DNA of 34,347 bases from positions 1 through 34,347 of the forward strand of contig JABDNH010000018.1 of assembly GCA_013001055.1 (NCBI GenBank). The letters run 5' to 3'. Under the pieces are notes generated by a model. It had not been told where the DNA came from. It made no database searches and worked only from the letters and a program-made list of their open reading frames with translations. The position numbers and the translations under genes are program-made. Position 1 is the first letter of the stretch. The number at the start of each line of letters is the position of its first letter. Positions 1 to 7,854 of this stretch are shown here, piece after piece. This stretch comes from Sphingomonas sp. GTDB taxonomy: Bacteria; Pseudomonadota; Alphaproteobacteria; Sphingomonadales; Sphingomonadaceae.

Positions 1-98
1 GTCTTTACGTCCGCCCTTACAATTACGAAACGCGCCGCCAGGATCGCCACGCGCTCTCGCGCGGCGCCTGGATCGGCAGTCTGCAACGCCAAGGTTAG
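1..98 (+). CDS. 3' end of an unidentified protein-coding gene (partial)
   Basis: Reading the + strand from base 3 gives about 31 codons ending in TAG at 96-98, with a natural-looking composition (it begins LYVRPYNYETRRQ and ends GSLQRQG). The other two frames read as arginine/proline-rich or stop-containing sequence. The rest of the gene lies to the left of the window. I do not recognise the family. The tail is basic and contains a tyrosine-rich stretch, but nothing here supports a function. It converges on the tRNA gene transcribed from the other strand. Confidence 0.4.
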   Translation, partial: LYVRPYNYETRRQDRHALSRGAWIGSLQRQG

Positions 99-220
99 CG
101 GCTTAGAGATAATATTTCGGAAATGGATCCGGCGGCGGAAGGAATAGCGGCCCTCGATCCGGATGGTGAAGGGTATGCGGCTCATCGATAACGACCTTCC
201 CGCATGTGCAACCGCTATGT

Positions 221-242
221 GTGTTGGTCGTGTGACCAACAC
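221..242. repeat. perfect 9-bp inverted repeat with GTGT loop
   Basis: GTGTTGGTC at 221-229 is followed by GTGT and then its exact reverse complement GACCAACAC at 234-242. It lies 53 bp past the 3' end of the tRNA gene, between that gene and the end of the unidentified gene. No T-run follows on either strand, so it is not a classical intrinsic terminator. It may be an operator-like site or a 3'-processing or transcript-end hairpin. I see nothing else in 99-294. Confidence 0.5.
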
Positions 243-294
243 GGGGCGGCAACCCATGCTTAAAGGCGGAAATCTGCGGCTTAGCGCGCTAAAA

Positions 295-371
295 TGGTCG
301 GGGAGAGAGGATTCGAACCTCCGGCCCCTGCCTCCCGAAGACAGTGCTCTACCAGGCTGAGCTACTCCCCG
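295..371 (-). tRNA. tRNA-Pro (anticodon CGG)
   Basis: The complement of 295-371 folds as a complete cloverleaf. The 7-bp acceptor stem pairs CGGGGAG with CTCCCCG. The D-stem is GCTC/GAGC, the anticodon stem CTGTC/GGCAG has a 7-base loop TTCGGGA, and the T-arm has the usual TTCGAAT loop. Positions 34-36 read CGG, which decodes the proline codon CCG. The discriminator base is A (298), and the 3' CCA is encoded (295-297). A weak promoter-like TTGCCC/TAGTAT pair with 15-bp spacing lies upstream. Confidence 0.95.
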
Positions 372-458
372 ACTGATGCTCGGATACTAAGTCCGTGTGG
401 ACCGGGGCAAGGGCGAAGCGCTCCCTAGCCGCGCTACAGCGCACATGCAAGCACCGAC

Positions 459-1769
459 TTACTTGTGACCAAGCAAGGCCAGCATTTCCTCGGTGCTGAT
501 GAACTTCTCGCGCGGGGCGCCATCGCGGGCCGCTGCCTCTTCCGCCGCTTCGATCTTGCGCCAGTCGTCAAAATCGGTGGCGTGCACGTCGCGCTCTTCG
601 AGCAAGTCGTCGAGCCCCGATCCTCCCGCCTTGTCGCCGCCAGATCCCGGGGGCATTGCGGCCTCGATCTCGCCGGCGACCTGGTAACCATCCGGGCGGT
701 TGGTACCGATCGTGCCCGACGGCCCGCGCCGCGCCCAGCCTACCGCATAGAGACCGTCATCGATGCGGCCGTCTACATTGAGATATTTGCCGCCGCGATG
801 ATCGTAGGGGATGCCCTCGATCTGCGGGCTGGAATAGCCGATGCAGCTGACCACAAGCCCCGCGGGCACCTCGTACATCTCGCCCGTGCCGCGCGCCCGC
901 CCGGTCTCGTCGATATGCGTGCGCTCCACGATGACGCGCTCGGCCTTGCCATCGCCCTCGATCCGCACGGGACGCGCGAAGAAGTCGAAATGCACGGTCT
1001 TGCCCTTGGCAGCACTGTTTTCCGCATAGTCGCGCAAGATGCCCACCGATTTGGCAAGCCCGCGATCCTCCAGCGCCTCATCGGCTTCGGCAGGCGGGAA
1101 ATCGTCAGCGTCCAAATTTGGCGCGCAGGCTTCCAGGTGGCCCAATTCGCCCAGTTCCTTGGGCGTCATCGCGATCTGATGCGGCCCGCGGCGCGCCAAG
1201 ATGTGGATGTCGCAGATAGCGCTCGCCATCAGCGCCTCGAGCGCGTGCGCGACGATATCAGCGCCATCGAACTCAGCCCGCGTCTTGGACAGTATGCGTG
1301 CCACGTCGAGCGCAACATTGCCCGCACCGATCACCACCGCATCGCTCGTATCGAACGACGGATCGAGATCCGCGAAATCGGGGTGGCCATTATACCAGCC
1401 GACGAAGGCGGCCGAGCCCATCACGCCAGACAAGTCCTCGCCCGGTATGCCAAGCTTGCGATCGTTGGGCGCGCCCGTCGCCATCACGACGGCATCGTAG
1501 AGCCCGCGCAACTCGTCCACCGACACGGCATCGCCGATCGCGACGTTGCCGACGAAGCGCACCGTCTCTTGCTCTGCCACCTTGTCATAGCGCATCGAGA
1601 CCTTCTTGATCGACTGGTGATCGGGCGCGACGCCAAAGCGAATAAGGCCATATGGGACGGGCAGCTTGTCGATGATATCGATACGCGCCTGGTCGCCGTA
1701 GGCCTTGGCCAACGCTTCAGCGGTGTAAAACCCTGCCGGTCCCGAACCCACGATCGCAAAATGGCGCAT
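459..1769 (-). CDS. ferredoxin--NADP+ reductase, adrenodoxin-reductase (FprA) type
   Basis: A flavoprotein of 436 residues that moves electrons between NADPH and ferredoxin-type iron-sulfur proteins in the cytoplasm. The FAD-binding Rossmann motif GSGPAG is at residues 8-13, directly after the first strand as expected for this family. The family segment VPYGLIRFGVAPDH follows at about 38-51. The NADP-binding motif GAGNVALD is at 148-155, and GTNRPDGYQVAGEI lies near the C-terminus. Length and order match mitochondrial adrenodoxin reductase and mycobacterial FprA rather than the short plant-type reductases. The ATG has a good ribosome binding site (GGGAGG about 7 nt upstream). It stands alone, 50 bp downstream of the PHA-system gene on the same strand. 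The physiological ferredoxin partner is not in the window. The family call is firm; the exact partner is inference. Confidence 0.93.
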   Translation of the reverse strand: MRHFAIVGSGPAGFYTAEALAKAYGDQARIDIIDKLPVPYGLIRFGVAPDHQSIKKVSMRYDKVAEQETVRFVGNVAIGDAVSVDELRGLYDAVVMATGAPNDRKLGIPGEDLSGVMGSAAFVGWYNGHPDFADLDPSFDTSDAVVIGAGNVALDVARILSKTRAEFDGADIVAHALEALMASAICDIHILARRGPHQIAMTPKELGELGHLEACAPNLDADDFPPAEADEALEDRGLAKSVGILRDYAENSAAKGKTVHFDFFARPVRIEGDGKAERVIVERTHIDETGRARGTGEMYEVPAGLVVSCIGYSSPQIEGIPYDHRGGKYLNVDGRIDDGLYAVGWARRGPSGTIGTNRPDGYQVAGEIEAAMPPGSGGDKAGGSGLDDLLEERDVHATDFDDWRKIEAAEEAAARDGAPREKFISTEEMLALLGHK

Positions 1770-1819
1770 GCACGACCTCCCTGTTGGAAGGCGATGCTAG
1801 TGGCGAATTCGGTGCAGGG

Positions 1820-2146
1820 CTAGTCGCGCCGGTCTTCGAGCAGGAGGTCGCTTCCCTTGCGCTTAAGCGCTTCGGCGATCGGCCCTGCGAACAAGGCCAG
1901 CATCGGCGGCAATTCGACCTTGAGATGCACATCGGCCTCGCGCACGTCGACCGAGGCGAGCACCTCCTGCCCCAGGGCGCCAATCGTCAGGTGCAGCGTG
2001 TCATCACGCCATTCATGCGCGACATCGGCCACCTGCCCGGGCATCTGGTCCTTGAGGCTGCCGACATTGTCGGCGATACGGCGGCGGGCTTCGTCTTTGC
2101 CCAGCTGGTGGGGAAGATCGAGTTCAATCGGTTGGGTCATGTTCAT
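1820..2146 (-). CDS. polyhydroxyalkanoic acid system family protein
   Basis: A small soluble protein of 108 residues (106 if the second ATG at 2140 is used). The core (about residues 8-106) matches my recollection of the PHA_gran_rgn family. It runs from LDLPHQLGKDEARRRI, through an alternating hydrophobic/charged middle, to VELPPMLALFAGPIAEALK near the end. Family members occur in proteobacteria, often near polyhydroxyalkanoate genes, and are thought to associate with granules or lipid-like ligands; the molecular role is not settled. No PHA synthase or depolymerase is in this window. It lies upstream of the ferredoxin reductase on the same strand and could be cotranscribed with it. The leader has no clear Shine-Dalgarno sequence before either ATG. 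Confidence 0.75.
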   Translation of the reverse strand: MNMTQPIELDLPHQLGKDEARRRIADNVGSLKDQMPGQVADVAHEWRDDTLHLTIGALGQEVLASVDVREADVHLKVELPPMLALFAGPIAEALKRKGSDLLLEDRRD

Positions 2147-2196
2147 CAGGGTGGGATTAGCATAGGCTCATTGCAACACCCGTTCGTCGAAAGAAA

Positions 2197-2877
2197 ATGA
2201 TGCTTCTCGCCGCTGCTTTCAGTCTGCTTGCCGCTCAGCCCGCCTATTCAGGGCTCCCCGATCCTGCTGCCGACTATATCGAGCCCGGGCAGGACCGCGC
2301 CAGTTATGACGCCTGGCTCGCTGCCAATAGCGCGCATCCGGCGTGGGTCGCGCAATATGGCGCCTTCCTGAATGCGCAAGGCGTGGGCGATGTCGTTCCC
2401 ATCTGGCAGCTCCTGCGCACCGCCAGCCAATGGCGCGACTGCGGTCAGCCCGCGTTTGAAATGCCGCCGCAGGTCTATTGGCCGGCCATGGTCGAAACGC
2501 TTCGCTATGTCCGCGACCACGTGAAGCCAGTGGTCGGTGAGGTCGAAGCGGTATCCGTCTATCGCAACCCTTATCTCAATAGCTGCGCGGGCGGGTCGGC
2601 GCGCTCGGTCCACCGGGGAAACATCGCGCTTGACCTGGTGCCGCGCTATCCCTTCAGGCGCGCCGACCTGATGAGCCGCCTGTGCACGATGCATGCCCGT
2701 TCGGGACGCGAAAACGATGTTGGTCTGGGCGTGTATGTTGGTGTGCGCTTCCATATCGACACCTGGCAGTACCGTGTGTGGGGCATCTCCGAAGCAGAAG
2801 GCGGCGACCAGTGCCGCATCGCATGGGACCGGCGTGAGGCCGCGCGCGGTGCCCAACCCAACGACCCCGCCGACTAA
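2197..2877 (+). CDS. secreted M15-type (D-Ala-D-Ala carboxypeptidase-like) peptidase
   Basis: 226 residues. The first 18 or so (MMLLAAAFSLLAAQPAYS) form a signal peptide, so the protein should act in the periplasm. The C-terminal half shows a zinc-peptidase pattern of the M15A/YcbK kind. SVHRGNIALDL gives His139 and Asp146 with the seven-residue spacing of M15 enzymes, and RFHIDTW gives His186 and Asp188. Three cysteines (82, 130, 163) could form disulfides. The likely substrate is peptidoglycan stem peptide, but peptidase activity is inferred from the metal-ligand pattern. The gene diverges from the PHA-system gene with about 50 bp between them, and clpB follows 64 bp downstream behind its own promoter. 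Confidence 0.7.
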   Translation: MMLLAAAFSLLAAQPAYSGLPDPAADYIEPGQDRASYDAWLAANSAHPAWVAQYGAFLNAQGVGDVVPIWQLLRTASQWRDCGQPAFEMPPQVYWPAMVETLRYVRDHVKPVVGEVEAVSVYRNPYLNSCAGGSARSVHRGNIALDLVPRYPFRRADLMSRLCTMHARSGRENDVGLGVYVGVRFHIDTWQYRVWGISEAEGGDQCRIAWDRREAARGAQPNDPAD

Positions 2878-2883
2878 GTGACC

Positions 2884-2911
2884 CTTGCCTTAGTGTATGA
2901 GGCTCCTACAT
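2884..2911 (+). promoter_or_regulatory. heat-shock (RpoH/sigma-32) type promoter of clpB
   Basis: CTTG at 2884-2887, a 17-bp spacer, then CCTACAT at 2905-2911. The alphaproteobacterial RpoH consensus, as I know it, is CTTG-N17/18-C(C/T)TATNT, so there is one mismatch. The predicted transcript would start near 2918 and leave a leader of about 24 nt before the clpB ATG. Position, spacing and target gene all fit. Confidence 0.65.
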
Positions 2912-2941
2912 CGGTGTTGAACATTGGATTAGGGGCTTGTC

Positions 2942-5518
2942 ATGGACCTTGATAAACTCACCGAACGCGCGCGCGGTTTCCTGCAAGCAGCGCAGACGAT
3001 CGCAGCGCGCGAAAACCACCAGCAGATCACTCCGCCGCATCTTGTAAAGGCGCTGCTCGATGACGAGCAGGGCATGGCGGCAGGTCTGATCAACGCAGCC
3101 GGCGGCGATGCCAAGGCGGCGAAGCGCCATATCGATGCGCTGGTCGATAAGATCCCGACCGTTACCGGATCGGGTGCCACGCGCGCGCCCGGTGTCGACG
3201 GGGACACCATGCGCCTGCTCGACAAGGCGCAGGAAGTCGCCGAGAAAGCCGGCGACAGCTATGTCACGGTCGAGCGGCTACTGCTCGGCGCGCTCCTGTC
3301 GAAGGGCGATGTCGGCAAGGCGCTCGAGGATGCCGGACTGAAGGCGCAAGCGCTAAATAGCGCGATCAACGATCTTCGCGGCGGCCGCACGGCCGACACG
3401 CAAAACGCCGAAGATCGCTACGACGCGCTGAAGAAATACGCCGTCGACCTCACCGAACGGGCGCGCGAGGGCAAGCTCGATCCCGTCATCGGGCGCGACG
3501 AGGAAATTCGCCGCACCATCCAGGTGTTGGCGCGCCGTACCAAGAATAACCCTGTCCTCATCGGCGAACCCGGCGTGGGTAAAACAGCCATCGCGGAAGG
3601 GCTCGCCCTTCGCATCGCCAACGGCGACGTGCCCGACGGGCTCAAGGATCGTACGTTGATGAGCCTCGACATGGGCTCCCTTATCGCGGGCGCGAAATAT
3701 CGCGGCGAGTTCGAAGAGCGCCTCAAGGGCGTGATCGACGAGGTCAAGCAGTCGGACGGCCAGATTGTCCTCTTCATCGACGAACTCCACAACATCGTCG
3801 GCGCCGGCAAGAGCGAGGGTGCGATGGATGCTGGCAACTTACTCAAGCCCGCCTTGTCGCGCGGCGAACTGCACGTCATCGGCGCGACGACGCTCGATGA
3901 ATATAGCAAGCATGTGGAGAAGGACGCCGCGCTCGAACGTCGTTTCCAGCCGGTCATGATCGAGGAGCCCACGGTCGCTGACACCATCTCGATCCTGCGC
4001 GGATTGAAGGAGAAATACGAGTTGCATCACGGGGTGCGCATCACCGATCCCGCGATCGTGGCTGCAGCAACCCTATCCAACCGTTACGTCACCGACCGCT
4101 TCCTGCCCGACAAAGCCATCGACCTAATGGACGAGGCGGCGAGCCGGCTGCGCATGGAAGTCGAGTCCAAGCCAGAGGAAATTGAAAATCTCGACCGCCA
4201 GATCATCCAGCTCAAGATCGAACGCGAAGCGCTCAAGAAGGAGTCCGACCAGGGTTCGAAGGATCGTCTCGAGAAGCTCGAGAAGAACCTCGCCGAGCTT
4301 GAACAGCAGTCGTCCGAGCTGACCCAGCGCTGGCGCGCCGAAAAGGAGAAGATCGACGCCGAGGGAGACCTCAAGGCAGCGCTCGACCAGGCGCGGATCG
4401 AACTCGAACAAGCCCAACGCGAAGGCGATCTCGCGAAAGCGGGCGAGCTACAATATGGCCGCATCCCCGATCTCGAGAAAAAACTCGAGGCCGCGACGAC
4501 CGAAACCGAGGATGCGATGCTGCGCGAAGAAGTGACGGAGGAGGATATCGCCGCCGTCGTCGCCCGTGCCACCGGCATCCCCATCGAGAAGATGATGGAG
4601 GGCGAGCGCGAAAAACTGCTCCAGATGGAAACGTTGATCTCGCGGCGTGTCATCGGGCAGGAAGAAGCGATCAACGCCGTCGCCAAGGCGGTGCGTCGTT
4701 CACGCGCAGGCCTGCAGGATCCCGGCCGCCCGCTCGGTTCCTTCCTCTTTCTCGGACCGACCGGCGTCGGCAAGACCGAGCTCACCAAAGCGCTCGCCGA
4801 ATTCCTCTTCGACGATTCGGATGCGATGGTGCGCATCGACATGAGCGAGTTCATGGAGAAGCATTCGGTCGCGCGTCTGGTCGGCGCGCCCCCAGGCTAT
4901 GTCGGCTATGACGAGGGCGGGGTGCTCACCGAAGCCGTGCGCCGGCGCCCCTACCAGGTCGTCCTGTTCGACGAAGTCGAGAAGGCACATAGTGATGTCT
5001 TCAATATCTTGCTCCAGGTGCTCGACGATGGTCGTCTGACCGACGGGCAGGGCCGCACGGTCGATTTCACCAACACGATCATCATCCTTACCTCAAACCT
5101 CGGCAGCCAGTATCTGGCGAGCCAGGACGAGGACGCCGATCCCACGTTGGTCGAAGACCAGGTGATGGAAACCGTGCGCGGGCATTTCCGGCCCGAATTT
5201 CTCAACCGGCTCGATGAGATCGTTCTGTTCCACCGCCTGAGCCAGGCGCACATGGCCCCGATCGTCGAAATCCAGGTACGCCGCCTGCAGCGCCTGCTCG
5301 ACGACAAGAAAATCATCGTCGAATTGACCGATGGCGCACGAGAATGGCTCGGCCGTGTCGGATATGATCCGGTCTATGGCGCCCGTCCCTTGAAGCGCGC
5401 GGTTCAAAAATATCTGCAGGATCCGCTCGCCGACGAAATCCTTGCGGGCAACATCCGCGACGGCATGACCGTGAAGGTGGACGAGGGCGACGGCCAGTTG
5501 GTGCTAACCCCGGCCTAA
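2942..5518 (+). CDS. clpB: ATP-dependent chaperone ClpB
   Basis: A hexameric AAA+ disaggregase that, with DnaK/DnaJ/GrpE, pulls proteins out of aggregates in the cytoplasm. Its 858 residues are the usual length. In order: the Clp N-domain repeats (1-145); NBD1 with Walker A GEPGVGKT at 208-215 and Walker B VLFIDE at 276-281; the coiled-coil middle domain (about 400-525) that separates ClpB from ClpA; NBD2 with Walker A GPTGVGKT at 605-612 and Walker B VVLFDE at 673-678; and the C-terminal small domain ending near [15 protein letters not shown]. No ClpP-binding IGL/F loop is expected or seen. The ATG follows an AGGGGC-like ribosome binding site. A heat-shock promoter precedes it at 2884-2911. 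The 3' end overlaps the convergent sulfotransferase gene by 15 bp. Confidence 0.98.
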   Translation: MDLDKLTERARGFLQAAQTIAARENHQQITPPHLVKALLDDEQGMAAGLINAAGGDAKAAKRHIDALVDKIPTVTGSGATRAPGVDGDTMRLLDKAQEVAEKAGDSYVTVERLLLGALLSKGDVGKALEDAGLKAQALNSAINDLRGGRTADTQNAEDRYDALKKYAVDLTERAREGKLDPVIGRDEEIRRTIQVLARRTKNNPVLIGEPGVGKTAIAEGLALRIANGDVPDGLKDRTLMSLDMGSLIAGAKYRGEFEERLKGVIDEVKQSDGQIVLFIDELHNIVGAGKSEGAMDAGNLLKPALSRGELHVIGATTLDEYSKHVEKDAALERRFQPVMIEEPTVADTISILRGLKEKYELHHGVRITDPAIVAAATLSNRYVTDRFLPDKAIDLMDEAASRLRMEVESKPEEIENLDRQIIQLKIEREALKKESDQGSKDRLEKLEKNLAELEQQSSELTQRWRAEKEKIDAEGDLKAALDQARIELEQAQREGDLAKAGELQYGRIPDLEKKLEAATTETEDAMLREEVTEEDIAAVVARATGIPIEKMMEGEREKLLQMETLISRRVIGQEEAINAVAKAVRRSRAGLQDPGRPLGSFLFLGPTGVGKTELTKALAEFLFDDSDAMVRIDMSEFMEKHSVARLVGAPPGYVGYDEGGVLTEAVRRRPYQVVLFDEVEKAHSDVFNILLQVLDDGRLTDGQGRTVDFTNTIIILTSNLGSQYLASQDEDADPTLVEDQVMETVRGHFRPEFLNRLDEIVLFHRLSQAHMAPIVEIQVRRLQRLLDDKKIIVELTDGAREWLGRVGYDPVYGARPLKRAVQKYLQDPLADEILAGNIRDGMTVKVDEGDGQLVLTPA

Positions 5519-6901
5519 CGCCTCCCGTAGTGGTGCGAGCTGCTTCTCGTAATTGTGCCAGCGCCCGGAAGAGCGCTGGTACAGCGGCTCGCGCACCTGC
5601 CAGCTCGACGCGGTCCGCACCACGCCCGTTACCGCATGCGGTTCGAGACAGGCCGCTTCGAAAGGCAGCTCGAGAAAGTCCAACAGGCGTCGGATCTGCG
5701 GCTCGGGATCGGCGACCAGTCTATCGTAGCTGAAGTCGAGAATGTCCTCGCCATAAATCGAGCGCCAATGGTCCATCAGCCGCTCATATTGGCGATACCA
5801 GTGCGCGATGCTCTCGAGCCGCTGCGCGTAGCGCATGGAGGGATGCAGATGCGCGAAATAGATGCTGAGCCCGTTGTCCATCGGATTGCGGACCGTGTGG
5901 ACGATCTTGGCAGTTGGAAAGAGCCGCTTGATCAGCCCGACATGCAGGAAGTTGTCCGGTCGCTTGTCGGTCAGCCCGGCGAGCGGAAATTTCTGCCGCC
6001 GCAAGCCTGCCAGATAAACTTCGCGCAATTCGCCATGCCGCGCCGCATCGAGCCCGGCGGCGGCCGTCGGGTAAGGCTGGAGGTGATCGCTGATCAGCGC
6101 TGGCAAATGCTCCAGCTCGCCCCCCGCGGTCACCGCCGAATGTGCCGCCAGGATGCGCTCGGCCAGCGTCGATCCCGACCGGAACATGCCCAGAATGAAA
6201 ATCGGCGCCGCTTCGCCTGCCGGCGCCGGATCACCGCGATCGGCAAATATTTCGATCAGCCGATCGATCACTTGCTCCACGGCATTCTCGTCATAGGGAC
6301 CCTTGGCCATCTCGATCGTGGCGGCATTGCCGGCGGCATAGGCATCCCACGCGGCATCATAATCCTCCAGCGCGTCGAGCACCTTGCCCAAGGTGAAATT
6401 GAGATCGGCGCGTCCGATTGCGGGAGCTGACGGGTGCGACGCCATCTGTCGCATGCCCGCAATCATCGGATCGTCGACGCTTTCGAACTTTGTGACCTCG
6501 GCCAGCCGCATCAGCGCCATGGCGTCGTGCGGATCGGCTTCGCGTGCCTTCGCGTAGGCTTTCCGGGCTTCCTCGCGAGCGCCGCGATCCTCGTGCAGAT
6601 TGCCAAGGTTCAGCCATGCCGACGCATAGGCCGGATTGAGTGCGATCGCCTTTTCCAGCTCCGCCGCCGCCTGTGCGGGATCGCCCAATGCTTCGGCGTG
6701 GATCACGGCCCGGTTGAGCCAGACCTCCTCGGGCCGCTCGACCTTGCGCTTCAACGCTTCGGCATAGGCTTTCAGCGCCTCCTCGTAGCGCCGCGCCCGT
6801 TTTAGCAGCAGGCCGAGGTCGTACCAGTCGTCCGGCCGGTTTGGATTGGCGGCGAGCATGGTGCGCAATGCTGCAATACGGGGGTCGGACGCGTCGCTCA
6901 T
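5504..6901 (-). CDS. TPR-repeat sulfotransferase family protein
   Basis: 465 residues from the ATG at 6901. An in-frame TTG at 6931 would add ten residues that look non-native. The N-terminal third (about 10-125) is a set of tetratricopeptide repeats, for example the stretches around [26 protein letters not shown] and [10 protein letters not shown]. The rest is a sulfotransferase fold: the 5'-phosphosulfate loop [11 protein letters not shown] ending near residue 245, and the 3'-phosphate region [10 protein letters not shown] near 334-343. Such enzymes transfer sulfate from PAPS to an acceptor. The gene diverges from cysD-cysNC, which produce PAPS, with 68 bp between the starts, so donor supply and use are encoded side by side. 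The acceptor (lipid, carotenoid, sugar or peptide) cannot be told from the sequence. It overlaps clpB tail to tail by 15 bp. Confidence 0.85.
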   Translation of the reverse strand: MSDASDPRIAALRTMLAANPNRPDDWYDLGLLLKRARRYEEALKAYAEALKRKVERPEEVWLNRAVIHAEALGDPAQAAAELEKAIALNPAYASAWLNLGNLHEDRGAREEARKAYAKAREADPHDAMALMRLAEVTKFESVDDPMIAGMRQMASHPSAPAIGRADLNFTLGKVLDALEDYDAAWDAYAAGNAATIEMAKGPYDENAVEQVIDRLIEIFADRGDPAPAGEAAPIFILGMFRSGSTLAERILAAHSAVTAGGELEHLPALISDHLQPYPTAAAGLDAARHGELREVYLAGLRRQKFPLAGLTDKRPDNFLHVGLIKRLFPTAKIVHTVRNPMDNGLSIYFAHLHPSMRYAQRLESIAHWYRQYERLMDHWRSIYGEDILDFSYDRLVADPEPQIRRLLDFLELPFEAACLEPHAVTGVVRTASSWQVREPLYQRSSGRWHNYEKQLAPLREALGRG

Positions 6902-6969
6902 CACGCCGAACCATGGCGGCGCACGGAGCAAATGGAAAGCGCTGCATTTCCCTGCTAGGCGGAAGGGCG

Positions 6970-7854
6970 ATGGGCGACTTTCTCGATCGGCTCGAGGCCG
7001 AAAGCATCTTCATCCTGCGCGAGGCAGTGGCCGAGGCCGCCCGCCCGGTGATGCTCTATTCGCTGGGCAAGGATTCGGCGGTCATGCTGCACCTCGCCCG
7101 CAAGGCATTCCTAACGCTGCCCTTCCCGCTTCTTCACGTCGACACAACCTGGAAATTCAAGGCCATGTACGCGGCTCGCGACAAGCTTGCGGCCGAGCCC
7201 GACATCGACCTCATCGTGCACAAGAATAGAGATGCCGAACGCGAAGGCATCAACCCTTTCGACCATGGCGCCCGGCATACCGAATTGTGGAAGACCGAAG
7301 GTCTACGCCAGGCCCTTGCCAAGCATGGCTTCGACGTCGCCTTCGGGGGCGCTCGCCGTGATGAAGAAAAATCTCGCGCCAAGGAACGCATCGTTTCGGT
7401 CCGCGACGCGTCCGGAAACTGGGACCCGCGGCGTCAGCGCCCCGAACCCTGGAACCTGTTCAATTTCTCCGCGCCCACTGGTGAAACCTTTCGCGTATTT
7501 CCGCTAAGTCATTGGACTGAAAGAGATGTCTGGCATTACATCAAACGCGAACAGATCAAGATTTCTCCGCTATATTTCGCCGCCAATCGTGCGGTGGTCG
7601 AGCGCGATGGCCAGCTTATCATGGTCGATGACGACAGATTTCCGGGCGGCGACGCAGCACAGACGCGCAAAGTGCGGTTCCGCACGCTCGGTTGCTACCC
7701 GCTTACCGGTGCCATCGAAAGCGATGCCGATACGCTGGACGATATCCTCGCCGAACTGAACGATAGCGAAAGCAGCGAACGCGCCGGCCGGATGATCGAC
7801 CGCGAGGGCGGCGAGCATGCGATGGAAGTCAAGAAGCGCGAAGGCTATTTCTGA
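6970..7854 (+). CDS. cysD: sulfate adenylyltransferase subunit 2 (CysD)
   Basis: The catalytic adenylyl-transferring subunit of ATP sulfurylase, which makes adenosine 5'-phosphosulfate from ATP and sulfate in the cytoplasm. It has 294 residues from the ATG at 6970, close to the E. coli protein (about 302). The reading frame stays open upstream, but the sequence before 6970 is not CysD-like, GGAAGGG lies directly upstream as a ribosome binding site, and family members begin with a residue or two before [11 protein letters not shown]. Motifs include the N-type ATP pyrophosphatase loop [10 protein letters not shown], the DTTWKF segment, and [16 protein letters not shown] followed by WDPRRQRPE and NLFN. 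The stop overlaps the cysNC start as TGATG, which indicates translational coupling. Confidence 0.96.
   Translation: MGDFLDRLEAESIFILREAVAEAARPVMLYSLGKDSAVMLHLARKAFLTLPFPLLHVDTTWKFKAMYAARDKLAAEPDIDLIVHKNRDAEREGINPFDHGARHTELWKTEGLRQALAKHGFDVAFGGARRDEEKSRAKERIVSVRDASGNWDPRRQRPEPWNLFNFSAPTGETFRVFPLSHWTERDVWHYIKREQIKISPLYFAANRAVVERDGQLIMVDDDRFPGGDAAQTRKVRFRTLGCYPLTGAIESDADTLDDILAELNDSESSERAGRMIDREGGEHAMEVKKREGYF

Noticed and set aside
163-360. A 65-codon + strand frame across tRNA-Pro
   Set aside because: It overlaps the tRNA on the other strand; WSGREDSNLRPLPP is the usual false translation of a tRNA complement.
465-1823. A 452-codon open frame on the + strand over the ferredoxin reductase gene
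   Set aside because: Same effect: codon-aligned antisense of a real gene, no domain, unlikely composition.
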